DNA of 64,000 bases, from assembly GCF_000026145.1 (NCBI RefSeq), contig NC_009445.1:930001-994000 (forward strand). The letters are read 5' to 3'. This DNA comes from Bradyrhizobium sp. ORS 278 (lineage in GTDB: Bacteria; Pseudomonadota; Alphaproteobacteria; Rhizobiales; Xanthobacteraceae). Made by a program: the position numbers and the translations under genes. A model generated the notes under the pieces. The model had not been told where the DNA came from and did not search any database. It saw nothing but the letters and a program-made list of their open reading frames with translations. Numbering within the stretch: the first letter of the stretch is position 1; each line of letters starts with the position of its first letter. Below are positions 19,547 to 28,899 of this stretch, piece by piece.

Positions 19547-21022
19547 ATGACTTTGGCGATGAGCTGGGACGAATGGGCCCGGCATGACGGCATGGCACTC
19601 GCAGCCCGCGTTCGCAACGGCGAACTGACCGCGGCGGAGCTGGCGCAGCAGGCTGCCGAGGGCATCGCCAAGGTCGATCCGCAACTATCAGGCGTTGTGG
19701 AAGTCTTCGCCGACGCGGTGGACGATCCGATCAAGGCCGGCGCGAATGCCGATGGCTCGTTCGCCGGCCTGCCGTTCCTGATGAAGGATCTCGGACCGAC
19801 CATGGCCGGGCGCCTGCAGGAGCAGGGCTCGCTCTACATGCGCGGCAACCGTCCGGCCGCAGACACGCACCTCACGAAAAAGATGCGCAGGGCCGGCCTC
19901 AATCTGATGGGCCGCACGACGACGCCGGAGTTTGGCGTCTGCAGCTCGGCGGAAAATCCTGCGGTCTACGTCACGCGCAACCCGTGGGACACGGACTACA
20001 CGACCTGCGGCTCCTCGGCGGGAAGCGCCGCGATGGTCGCGGCCGGCGTAGTGCCGATCGCGCATGCGACCGACGGCGGGGGTTCGATCCGGATTCCCGC
20101 AGGCGTCAACGGCAACATCGGTTTGAAAGTTTCGCGCGGCGTGTTCTCGATCGCGCCGCATCTGTCGGATCTCTCCGGCCTGGTCTCGATCCAAGGCTGC
20201 CAGTCGCGCAGCGTGCGCGACACCGCCGCCTTCGTCGACCATTGCCGGGGCGGCGCGCCGGGCGAGTTCATGCCGTATTGGACTGCTCCGGAGCCCTATG
20301 TCGAGCTGATCAAGCGCGATCCCGGCAGGCTCAGGATCGCGCTGTCGCATCAATGGGGCGACTATCGCGCGACGCCGCACATCGCGTCCGAGCTTCAGCG
20401 CGTCGGAAAATTCCTCGAAGGTCTCGGTCATCACGTCGGCTATGCTCTGCCGGACGTCGACTATCGCGCGGCGTTCGCGGCGCAGACCACCTGCTACATC
20501 TCGAACTTCGCCATGGTCATCAACAACCTGCTGGCGCAGCGGAAGCTCGAGCGGCCGCCGGCCGAACTGATCGAACCGATCAACATTCGCATCTGGGAGG
20601 CCGGCCGCGGCACCAGCTTCGCCGAGCGCGCGGCAATGCAGGCCGTGTTCAACACCACGTCGCGCGCCTTCGGCGCCTTCTTCGAGGAGTGGGACATCAT
20701 CCTGACGCCGATCACGGCGCTGCCGACCCCGAAGATCGGCACCACGGAATATCTGACGATCAGCGACAATCCGGACGTGCTCGACTGGTTCGGCAATCTC
20801 TGGCGCAACTTCGCCTTCACGCCGCTCGCCAATCTCTGCGGCATCCCGGCGGTCTCGCTGCCGCTCGCCACCAACGAGCACGGCCTGCCGCTCGGCATCC
20901 AGGCGATCGGCAAGCAGGCCGATGACGGCCTGTTGCTGCAGCTGGCTGCTCAGATCGAGCGCGCCATCGACGGTCGATGGAATGGCGGTGCCACGCCGGC
21001 GGTCCACGTCACCAAGGGGTGA
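19547..21022 (+). CDS. amidase-signature family hydrolase
   Basis: 491-aa amidase-signature enzyme, hydrolysing a C-N bond of an unknown amide. The catalytic triad can be read as Lys80 (PFLMKD), Ser156 in CGSSAGS and nucleophile Ser180 in DGGGSIRIPAG, with the standard 24-residue Ser-Ser spacing. The 3' part (EEWDIILTPITALPTPKIG) is family-typical. Its start lies about 160 bases from the broken end of the RND remnant, so it may have arrived with, or been exposed by, that deletion. Start is ATG 19547; ATG 19559 is an alternative. Confidence 0.9.
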   Translation: MTLAMSWDEWARHDGMALAARVRNGELTAAELAQQAAEGIAKVDPQLSGVVEVFADAVDDPIKAGANADGSFAGLPFLMKDLGPTMAGRLQEQGSLYMRGNRPAADTHLTKKMRRAGLNLMGRTTTPEFGVCSSAENPAVYVTRNPWDTDYTTCGSSAGSAAMVAAGVVPIAHATDGGGSIRIPAGVNGNIGLKVSRGVFSIAPHLSDLSGLVSIQGCQSRSVRDTAAFVDHCRGGAPGEFMPYWTAPEPYVELIKRDPGRLRIALSHQWGDYRATPHIASELQRVGKFLEGLGHHVGYALPDVDYRAAFAAQTTCYISNFAMVINNLLAQRKLERPPAELIEPINIRIWEAGRGTSFAERAAMQAVFNTTSRAFGAFFEEWDIILTPITALPTPKIGTTEYLTISDNPDVLDWFGNLWRNFAFTPLANLCGIPAVSLPLATNEHGLPLGIQAIGKQADDGLLLQLAAQIERAIDGRWNGGATPAVHVTKG

Positions 21023-21042
21023 CGGCGACCGCGGGCCGGCGG

Positions 21043-21780
21043 TTAATCGCGCGAACGGCTGCTCACCTCGGCCATCCACGGCGAGTCCTGCAGCGCGGCA
21101 ATGCCGATGTCGTCGAGCACGAAGCGCGGCCGGATCCGGCGCGCGTCGCTGTCCTGGATCATGGCCATCCGCTGGTTGTCGAGCAGCAGCCAATGTCCAT
21201 CGAGGCGCGCCGATGCCACGGCGTGATCTTCGCCGCTGATGGTGTCACGCAGGATGATGATGCGCAGATCCCGCTGCGGCAGCCCCGCCAGCCGCAACGC
21301 AACGAATTTCGCGATCGCGTAGTCCTCGCAATCGCCGGCCAGGCTGGCGAAGGTGGCGAGCGGGGATGCCCAGACGTCCATTTCGCCATATTGAGCGAGA
21401 TCGCTCGCGGGGCGGATCGCCAGATTGATCGCGCGGTTGATCTCGCCAAGGCGGGCGCGGCCTTCCCGGGCGCGGCCCTGGTCGACGATGGCGAGCAGCC
21501 GCAACGCGGCGGGCGAGGCACAACGCTCGCGATCGCCGTCGCACAGCGCGAGCTGCACGCGCTCGTCGTCGAGCTTGCGCGCAAGCGTGAGCCATTTGTC
21601 GCGCAGTGGGCCCGCCTCGATCTCCGTCCGCAGCAGGCCGAACGGCTCCGGATCGCCGATCGCCGACCCAAGGCCGCGCGGCTGTCCGATCGGACCGGCG
21701 CTGACCGGGCTGCTCGCCCAAAGGATCGCACTGGCGGCCGCAGCCGCAAATGAAGCGCGCATCAGCGCGAGAAGAGTCAT
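21043..21780 (-). CDS. LapG-like periplasmic transglutaminase-type cysteine protease (BTLCP family)
   Basis: 245 aa with a signal peptide (residues about 1-28, ending SSPVSAG). It carries the bacterial transglutaminase-like cysteine proteinase core: Cys151 in LAGDCEDYAIAKFVALR, His186 in GEDHAVASARLDGHW and Asp201 in LLLDNQRM form the triad. LapG, the best-studied member, cleaves the N-terminus of the type I-secreted adhesin LapA in the periplasm. This gene is divergent from a giant adhesin gene, supporting the same role here by inference. Start 21780 is preferred over the longer frame to 21852. Confidence 0.85.
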   Translation of the reverse strand: MTLLALMRASFAAAAASAILWASSPVSAGPIGQPRGLGSAIGDPEPFGLLRTEIEAGPLRDKWLTLARKLDDERVQLALCDGDRERCASPAALRLLAIVDQGRAREGRARLGEINRAINLAIRPASDLAQYGEMDVWASPLATFASLAGDCEDYAIAKFVALRLAGLPQRDLRIIILRDTISGEDHAVASARLDGHWLLLDNQRMAMIQDSDARRIRPRFVLDDIGIAALQDSPWMAEVSSRSRD

Positions 21781-22382
21781 GTCACGCCCCGTGGCCGGAC
21801 CTCTGCCGCGCATGGCGCGTGCGAGGTTCCGATTACTTGTTGAACTCAACATCTGAGCTGGCGCTTTGGCGCGGCTTAAAAACGGGGCGCTCGCGATAAA
21901 ATCGTGATGATCAAGCTGAACGTTGTGTTGCCCCTCGGCGACAAATCTTAGCGAAAGCGAGACGGGGGTCGCGAAAGGCCATGCCGATTCGCGGTCAGGT
22001 TGTGGCTCCGCGGCTTCCGCGGACTCGGCTAAATCGATGCAATTTGTAGATTTCCGCTGCCCCGCTTACCATCGATCGCTTGAAACTCCCTCGCGGGAGT
22101 ATGCCGGTACGGATGCGGTGGTCGGATCCTGTAATGTGCATAAAATCTATTCTTCTAAAGACTTACTTTCATTCATCTACGGCTCATGAATACTTTATTA
22201 TACATGAAATTCATTGAACTAAAGAAGGCGTAATCTTGACGGCATCAAAGCAAACTCGTGAGTTGCGCCGTTTCCGGCTCATTCGGGCACAAGCTCAAGA
22301 TGGTTCCTCCTGACACTTGCCAGTGATATGCAGACTTCGAACGCCAATTGTTATGTAATAATTAACCATAATCGGTGCCCCC
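21781..22382. promoter_or_regulatory. long AT-rich divergent regulatory region upstream of the adhesin
   Basis: Six hundred bases between the protease and adhesin genes. 22130-22240 and 22340-22375 are strikingly AT-rich for this genome (for example cataaaatctattcttcta and tttattatacatgaa). Imperfect inverted motifs catgaatac/tacatgaaattcat occur near 22185-22215. No confident ORF is present. It probably holds promoters and regulator sites for the adhesin. Confidence 0.5.
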
Positions 22383-25300
22383 GTGAATTACGCTGGCAAA
22401 TCTGACGCCGCGCTTTTCTCAGATGGCCTGGGCACGTCCGCGTCGAAGCTCGTGAAGCTGGACGCGCCGCATGCGCACGCGCCGGCGGACGCGATCGTCG
22501 TTGCCGACGCCCATTTCTTGTTCCATGCCGATTTCAAGCGGTCGGGTGTCGACCTCGTGCTGTCGTCCGACGGCCGCGAAATGGTCGTGCACGATTATTT
22601 CAAGGGCGAGAAGCGGGCCGCGCTGGCCTCGCCCGATGGCGCCCACCTGACCGGCGATCTCGTGAGCGCGCTGTCCGGCGCCGTCCAGGTCAGCCAGGCC
22701 GGCGGCGCCGCCAGCGCCGGCAAGGTGATCGGCCACGTCACCAAGCTGCAGGGCACCGCGACGGTTATTCGCAACGGCGTCTCGATCCTGCTGCACAACG
22801 GCGACAACGTCGAGAAGGGCGACATCGTCCAGTCCGGCTCGAACTCGACGCTCGGCATCACCTTCATCGACGGCACCGTGTTCGGCCTGTCCTCGAACGC
22901 GCGAATGGTGCTGAACGAGATGGTCTACGACCCCAACGGGTCGAACAACTCATCGCTGATCAGCCTGGTCGCCGGCACGATCTCCTTCGTGGCGGGCGAA
23001 ACCGCCAAGCATGGCGACATGAAGGTCGACACGCCGGTTGCCACAATGGGCATCCGCGGCACCGCCGTGCTGGTCGAGATCGACTTCACGGTGCCGGGGC
23101 AGGGCACTCTGCCCGACGCCAAGTTCCAGGTGCTGGTCGAGCCTGACGGCCGCACCGGCTCCTACGTGCTGTTCGACAAGACGACCTTGCAGCCGATCGC
23201 TCTCGTCAACCAGGCCGGGCAGCAGATCCAGATCAGCAACGGCGTGGTGAACCAGACGACGGTGCCGCTGACGCCGGACGTTCAGAAGCTGATCAACGAC
23301 GTCTTCACGCTGAAGTTCACCGACAATTCCAACACCAACCCGAAGACGACGACCAAATTCGCCGATCTTGGCGTCCCGCAGGCGCTCCAGCCGGTAAGTC
23401 TGCCAAACGGCACCACGGCAACGCCGAAGGTTGTCTTCACCGACGGTCCCACACCGACCAATACGGGCGGAAATACATCGACGGGCCTGGACCACTATGC
23501 CGGCGCGCCGGAGGTCCGGGTGCTCGACGCCAATGGCGGGCTCAGCTCGAGCTTCGCTGTTACCGAGCGCCCTGGCCAGACCGGGATCAGCACCGATCTC
23601 GATACGGTGCTCAGCCGAGTGAATTTCGGCGACATCAATCCCGGCGACCTGCCGACGGTGTCGGTCAGCTTCAAGTCCTTCGCCTATCAGAGCGCGCAGC
23701 AGTCCAACGTGACCGGCTCCTTGAACGCCCTGCAACTGCAGGACGTCATGGCCACAGCGGTGGCGATCAAGGTCACCCCGGATCCGAACAACAAGAACTA
23801 CGGCTCGGCCACGCTGACCTATAGCGTCCCCGATAGCGCATTCGACTTCCTCGGCGCCGGCGAGACGTTGACCCTGACCTACATGGTGCGCGTCGACACC
23901 AACTACGCGCTGGCCAACGAATTCACATTGGTGCCGATCACGATCACCGTGACCGGCACCAATGACAAGCCGCAGATCTCGTCGAGCGCCCAGACGGTCG
24001 CATTCGCGGGCGGCACGGGCAGGGAGGGCGGAGCGCTGAAGTCGGTCGACGCGACCTCGGGAACGCTCAACTTCACCGACGTCGATCTCACCGACACCCA
24101 TGTCGTTTCGAAAGCGTTGACGTCGTCTGATCGCGCGAGCATTCCCGACACGCTCTGGACTCTCTTCGACAAGGCCCTGACCGTGTCGCTCGCGACGGAC
24201 TCGACGGGAACGGGGAACGGCTCGGTCACCTGGAAGCTGTCCGATCTTCCCGCCTATGTCGCCGACTTCATTCCCAAGGGTCAGACGATCAGCCTGACCT
24301 ACACGATCACGGTTGCGGATTCGCACGGCGGCACCGACACGCAAACCGTCGTGGTCAACATCACGGGCACGGATGATCCGGCCGTGGTCTGGATCGCGAC
24401 GCAGACCGGCGAGGGCGGGACCGGTGCGCTGCATCACTGGAGCGGCGGTGCGAATTGGGAGACCGGCCAGGCGCCGACCGCCAGCGATGACGTGTGGATC
24501 GTCACCGATCAATTGCACGGCCTGACCCCTTCCTTCCCCGTCACCATCGATCAGGCGGCCTTCGCCCGATCGCTGACAATGAACGACTTCGGCGAAGCGG
24601 GACAGGTGCCGGAGCTCGACAACGCCAGCACGCTGACGGTCAGCGGCGCGCTGACTGTGAACGCCGATGCGCGGATCTACAACTTCGCGGACGCGACCAT
24701 CGGCATCGGCGGCGCAGCGCAGTTCCTCGACCATAGCGAACTGCATAATTCCGGCACGGTGCTGCTCTCCGGCGGTGGCGTGTTCGGCAGCGACGCCAGC
24801 ATCAGCAACACCGGAACGATCGAGCTCTCCGGCGGCACGCTGATCGTGTATGGCGACGTCGAAAACGGCGGCGAAGAGTCTTCCGGCCTGATCGAGGTGG
24901 ATCAGGGCGCCATCCTGACGCTCGACGGCGGCACCATCGATGGCGGCACGGTCGTGGTCCAGGGCGCGCTCGTCGTTCAGACGTTCGGCACGCTGGAGAC
25001 CGGGGAGGACGCGCCGCAACTTCCTGACGGCGTGCTCGTGCTGAAGGGCGGCGCCGACATCGGCGGTGGGGAGCTCGTCAATTTCGGCACCATCGAAGTG
25101 TCCGGCAGCGGCAACGCGATCTCGGACGAGAAAGTCACCAATTCCGGCCAGATCTTGGTCAAGGCGCAGGGCGCGCTGGATCTCGATCTCGGGACCAACA
25201 TTGACAACGCCGACGGCGTCGTCACGGTGGAAGCGGCGGCCAAGCTGACGCTCTCGGAGGCGAGGATCACCGACGGCACCGTGACCAATGACGCCGGTGG

Positions 25301-28300
25301 AACGATCGCCTTGACGGGAGACGCCGCGCTTCTCGGCGGCACGCTCGACAATTCCGGCACCGTCAACGTGTCGGGCCTCGGCAATGCGTTCGAAGACGAG
25401 ACCATCACCAATGCAAGCGCGGCGACGATTGCGATCGCGCTCGGTGGCGTGCTCTCACTGTCCGGCACCAGCGTGGCCGGCGGCACGATCGGCAATGACG
25501 GCACGATCTTGGTCACCGGCGACAGCAGCATCGACGGCAGTGCCGTCGATGGCGGTACACTGCTGATCGGCGATGCCGGCGGCATTGACGGTCCTGGCAA
25601 TCTCCGGCTGGTTTCGACGGAGGATGGGCCGCCCGAAACGTCCTGGACGCCCGTGACGCTGACCGTGACGGGCGCCGCAACCGTCACCGATGCCGACATC
25701 GGCATCGCGCCCGATTCCACGCTCGAGGTCGCCTCCGCGGATGGCGCGACCATGACCGGGGTCTGGATCGACAATTTAGGGACCGTCAAGGTCGATCAGG
25801 AAGCGCTGCTGCAACTCGAGGACAGCACGATCGCGGGCGGCGGCCTCGTCAACCGCGGCATTGTGCATGTCGAGACCGCGGACGCGACCACGTTCGACAG
25901 CGTCACGATCGACAATGCCGGCGGTCAGATCATCATCGATGACGAGGGCGACACCCCCGTGCCGTCCACCCTGGTGCTGGAGGGCGATACCTCGCTCACC
26001 GGCGGCGCATTGAGCATCGGCATCGTCGGCACGCTGGAAATCTCCGGCGACGGTGTGACCCTGTCGGACATGCATGTCTACAATTCCGGCGTGTTCACCG
26101 TGGACGTCGATGCGCTGCTCACCCTGGCCGGCACCACCGTGAGCGGCGACGGCACGCTGCGCATCTACGGCACGCTTACAGCCAGCGGCTTTACCAGCAT
26201 CGACGGCCCGATCATCAACGACGGCACGATCGAGATCGTCGGTGGGACGTTCCAGATCAACGGCTCGCTCGTCAACGACGGCACCATCGAGATCACCGCC
26301 GGCATCTTCGAGATCGACGGCTCGATCTCCGGCTCCGGCACGATCGCCGTCGATCCCGGTGCTGTGCTCCACGTCGCCGGAGGCAATACGCAGACGATCG
26401 ATTTCAGCGGCGACGGCAGCAGCACGCTGGTTGTGGACGACGCCGGCTTCGCCGCGAAGATCACCGGCCTCGGCGTCTCGGACAAGATCGACCTCACGAC
26501 GATCAAATGGGATCCGGCGACCACAACCGCGTCCTATGATTCGAAGAGCGGCGTGCTCACGGTCGTCGGTGGCGATGGCCACAGCATCAGCCTGACCCTG
26601 AGCGGCGCCGACTATGCGAATGCGCATTTCGTCGGTCGCGACGATGGTCATGGCGGAACGCTCATCACGCTGGTGGCCGATGACGCGGCGCCGCTGATCG
26701 CCGACGCCAATCTGTCCGGCGGCATCGTGGAAACGGCAGGCGCGACGGGAGCGAGCGACCTGCACAGCGTCGGCGGCACGATCCACTTCACCGATGTCGA
26801 CCTGACCGATCGCCCGACCGCGGCCATCCTCGAGAACGCTCAGAGCGTGACCTGGACCGCGGCTGACCAGCAAACCGATCTGTCCGCCCAGCTGACGCCG
26901 GCCCGGGTCGCGGCGCTGGAGCAGGCGCTCCAGCTCAACCAGAGCGGCAACACCAACAATGGCGCGGTCGACTGGACCTACGCCATCGCCGACGGCGCGC
27001 TCGACTTCCTCGGCGCCGGCCAGACGGTCACGGTGACATCGACGGTGACGCTCGACGATCACCACGGCGGCACCGCAACCTCGACGATCGTCGTCACTCT
27101 CACAGGCACCAACGACAAGCCGGTGGTCACCTCCTTGCCGCAAGGTGCGGAGATTTCCGAGCAGACCGGCAAGTCCGGGTCGAGCAGTCTCGATACCACG
27201 CACGGCACGATCAGCTTCACCGATGCCGACGTCACCGACACCCATGTCGTGAAGGTGACCGGCGTCGCTGCCGACGGCGATGTCGCTGGGCTTCCGACGG
27301 ATACGTCCGTGCTCAAGGGCTGGCTGTTGCTCGGAGCGCTCACCGATTCCACCGGCGGCGGCGCGGCCTCGCAGTCCTGGACCTTCGCGGCCCAGGACAA
27401 GATGTTCGACTATCTCGGTGTCGGCCAGCACGTGACACTGACTTACGATGTCGAGATATCCGACGGTCATGGCGGCGTCGCCAGCACCTCCGTCACCATC
27501 ACGATCAACGGCGCGGAGGATGCGCCTGTCATCACCGGCGAGGCCAATCCCCCGGTTCAGACCGTCGTCCTGACGGAGCATGCGCTCGTGGTCGCGAGCC
27601 CCTCCAGCACCAACGTTGTGGGGATGCCGACCGAAACCTTCGATCACGTCTCGAGGGATGCTGATGACGAGGGGCGCAGCGATGGCAGCTTCTACAGTCA
27701 CGCGCTGCATGCAACTTTTACGTCGAGCGGTGCTGCCGGCATCGTGCAGGGTTCCTCGTCGGTGTCTGCTGCGCCCTACATGGATGGCGGCCGGGACCAG
27801 ACGCCCTATCTCACGATCGGCGGCGGTGCGCACGAGACGATCACCTTCGACACCGCCAAGAACAGCTTCGGGCTGTATTGGGGCTCCGTCGACAGCTACA
27901 ACAGCATCTCCTTCTACAACGGCACCAAGCTGGTCGCGTCCTACACCGGCAGCGATGTGGCGCCCCTGGTCGCCAGTGGAGGCCAGACGTCGCTCGCCTC
28001 GAACGGCTATGTCGAGTTCCTCGGCCTGTCGCCATTCAACAAGGTGGTGCTCGCCAGCGGCGCCAATGCCTTCGAGATCGACAATGTCTCGGCCGGCAAC
28101 GTTCCGGATCAGCCGGTGAAGCTCGCCAGTGGCTTGTCGGGCACCTTGACGGTGCTCGACAAGGACATCGGTGACGTGTTGAGCGCCGCGGTGCTCGGCG
28201 ACGGCGTCGTCAAGTACAACGGCTCGGCGAGCCTGCCGGAGAACGTCCATCTCGGGGCCCTGGCCAGCGCCGGCGCGATCTCGTTCGACAGCGTGACCTC

Positions 28301-28793
28301 CGACGGCGGCGCGGACGTGCTGCATTGGAGCTACCACCCCGAGGCCGTGAACCTGGATTTCCTCAAGCCGGGCGACACGCTGACGGTCACCTATCAAGCG
28401 AAGGTCGGCGACGGCCACGACCTGTCGAGCACCAAGGCGCTCACGATCACCCTGGTCGGTAACGGCGCATCGACGATCAACGGCACCGCTCAGGACGACA
28501 ATTTCGTCAATGTCGGCGGTGGCGTCACCATCTTTGGCAAGGGCGGCAACGACACCTTCGTGTTCAACCCGCATTTCGGCAGCGCCACGATCGGCGATCT
28601 CGATCTCGCCAAGGACAGTGTCGAGATCGATCACGCGCTGTTCGCCAACATGGACGCGCTCGTCGCCTCGGCGCAGTCCGCCAACAACGGCCACGATACC
28701 GTCATCACCGATGCGGCACATGATACGCTGACGCTCAAGGGCGTGACGCTCGACCAGTTCAAGGCGCATCACGACGGCTTCCACCTGGTTTGA
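22383..28793 (+). CDS. giant FecR/VCBS adhesin with a type I secretion-like C-terminus
   Basis: 2136-aa secreted or surface protein. Residues 1-112 are a conserved-looking N-terminal segment with an Ala-Ala site at 109-110. Residues 113-235 are a FecR domain (GKVIGHVTKLQGTATVIRNG, VATMGIRGTAVLVE). VCBS/cadherin-like repeats follow at about 370-660 (VTGTNDKP, LNFTDVDLTDTHVV). Residues 670-1370 are Gly/Thr-rich short beta-strand repeats resembling a beta-solenoid. More VCBS repeats lie at 1430-1715, then a Phe/Tyr-rich domain (ITFDTAKNSFGLYWGSVDSYNS) to about 1905. The C-terminus (GKGGNDTFVF, DTLTLKGV) resembles RTX/T1SS signals. The start is GTG 22383, with a weak ribosome-binding site. Confidence 0.85.
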   Translation: MNYAGKSDAALFSDGLGTSASKLVKLDAPHAHAPADAIVVADAHFLFHADFKRSGVDLVLSSDGREMVVHDYFKGEKRAALASPDGAHLTGDLVSALSGAVQVSQAGGAASAGKVIGHVTKLQGTATVIRNGVSILLHNGDNVEKGDIVQSGSNSTLGITFIDGTVFGLSSNARMVLNEMVYDPNGSNNSSLISLVAGTISFVAGETAKHGDMKVDTPVATMGIRGTAVLVEIDFTVPGQGTLPDAKFQVLVEPDGRTGSYVLFDKTTLQPIALVNQAGQQIQISNGVVNQTTVPLTPDVQKLINDVFTLKFTDNSNTNPKTTTKFADLGVPQALQPVSLPNGTTATPKVVFTDGPTPTNTGGNTSTGLDHYAGAPEVRVLDANGGLSSSFAVTERPGQTGISTDLDTVLSRVNFGDINPGDLPTVSVSFKSFAYQSAQQSNVTGSLNALQLQDVMATAVAIKVTPDPNNKNYGSATLTYSVPDSAFDFLGAGETLTLTYMVRVDTNYALANEFTLVPITITVTGTNDKPQISSSAQTVAFAGGTGREGGALKSVDATSGTLNFTDVDLTDTHVVSKALTSSDRASIPDTLWTLFDKALTVSLATDSTGTGNGSVTWKLSDLPAYVADFIPKGQTISLTYTITVADSHGGTDTQTVVVNITGTDDPAVVWIATQTGEGGTGALHHWSGGANWETGQAPTASDDVWIVTDQLHGLTPSFPVTIDQAAFARSLTMNDFGEAGQVPELDNASTLTVSGALTVNADARIYNFADATIGIGGAAQFLDHSELHNSGTVLLSGGGVFGSDASISNTGTIELSGGTLIVYGDVENGGEESSGLIEVDQGAILTLDGGTIDGGTVVVQGALVVQTFGTLETGEDAPQLPDGVLVLKGGADIGGGELVNFGTIEVSGSGNAISDEKVTNSGQILVKAQGALDLDLGTNIDNADGVVTVEAAAKLTLSEARITDGTVTNDAGGTIALTGDAALLGGTLDNSGTVNVSGLGNAFEDETITNASAATIAIALGGVLSLSGTSVAGGTIGNDGTILVTGDSSIDGSAVDGGTLLIGDAGGIDGPGNLRLVSTEDGPPETSWTPVTLTVTGAATVTDADIGIAPDSTLEVASADGATMTGVWIDNLGTVKVDQEALLQLEDSTIAGGGLVNRGIVHVETADATTFDSVTIDNAGGQIIIDDEGDTPVPSTLVLEGDTSLTGGALSIGIVGTLEISGDGVTLSDMHVYNSGVFTVDVDALLTLAGTTVSGDGTLRIYGTLTASGFTSIDGPIINDGTIEIVGGTFQINGSLVNDGTIEITAGIFEIDGSISGSGTIAVDPGAVLHVAGGNTQTIDFSGDGSSTLVVDDAGFAAKITGLGVSDKIDLTTIKWDPATTTASYDSKSGVLTVVGGDGHSISLTLSGADYANAHFVGRDDGHGGTLITLVADDAAPLIADANLSGGIVETAGATGASDLHSVGGTIHFTDVDLTDRPTAAILENAQSVTWTAADQQTDLSAQLTPARVAALEQALQLNQSGNTNNGAVDWTYAIADGALDFLGAGQTVTVTSTVTLDDHHGGTATSTIVVTLTGTNDKPVVTSLPQGAEISEQTGKSGSSSLDTTHGTISFTDADVTDTHVVKVTGVAADGDVAGLPTDTSVLKGWLLLGALTDSTGGGAASQSWTFAAQDKMFDYLGVGQHVTLTYDVEISDGHGGVASTSVTITINGAEDAPVITGEANPPVQTVVLTEHALVVASPSSTNVVGMPTETFDHVSRDADDEGRSDGSFYSHALHATFTSSGAAGIVQGSSSVSAAPYMDGGRDQTPYLTIGGGAHETITFDTAKNSFGLYWGSVDSYNSISFYNGTKLVASYTGSDVAPLVASGGQTSLASNGYVEFLGLSPFNKVVLASGANAFEIDNVSAGNVPDQPVKLASGLSGTLTVLDKDIGDVLSAAVLGDGVVKYNGSASLPENVHLGALASAGAISFDSVTSDGGADVLHWSYHPEAVNLDFLKPGDTLTVTYQAKVGDGHDLSSTKALTITLVGNGASTINGTAQDDNFVNVGGGVTIFGKGGNDTFVFNPHFGSATIGDLDLAKDSVEIDHALFANMDALVASAQSANNGHDTVITDAAHDTLTLKGVTLDQFKAHHDGFHLV

Positions 28794-28899
28794 GCCGGGG
28801 TTGCAGCAGCGCGGTTCGGGGTGGGAACGTCAGGCGTAGCCATCCCCGGCATAGCCGGACGCCTCGGATCGCCGGCGCCGGCGTGATAGTGGGATCCCT

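Noticed and set aside
21923..22189. 88-residue frame between protease and adhesin
   Set aside because: Low-complexity Ser-rich product, no ribosome-binding site, and it lies in what looks like a regulatory region.
25776..28784. 1002-residue open frame on the minus strand inside the adhesin gene
   Set aside because: It mirrors the adhesin codons in high-GC DNA, is rich in Arg/Gly/Asp/Val without domains, and lacks any plausible ribosome-binding site or family resemblance.
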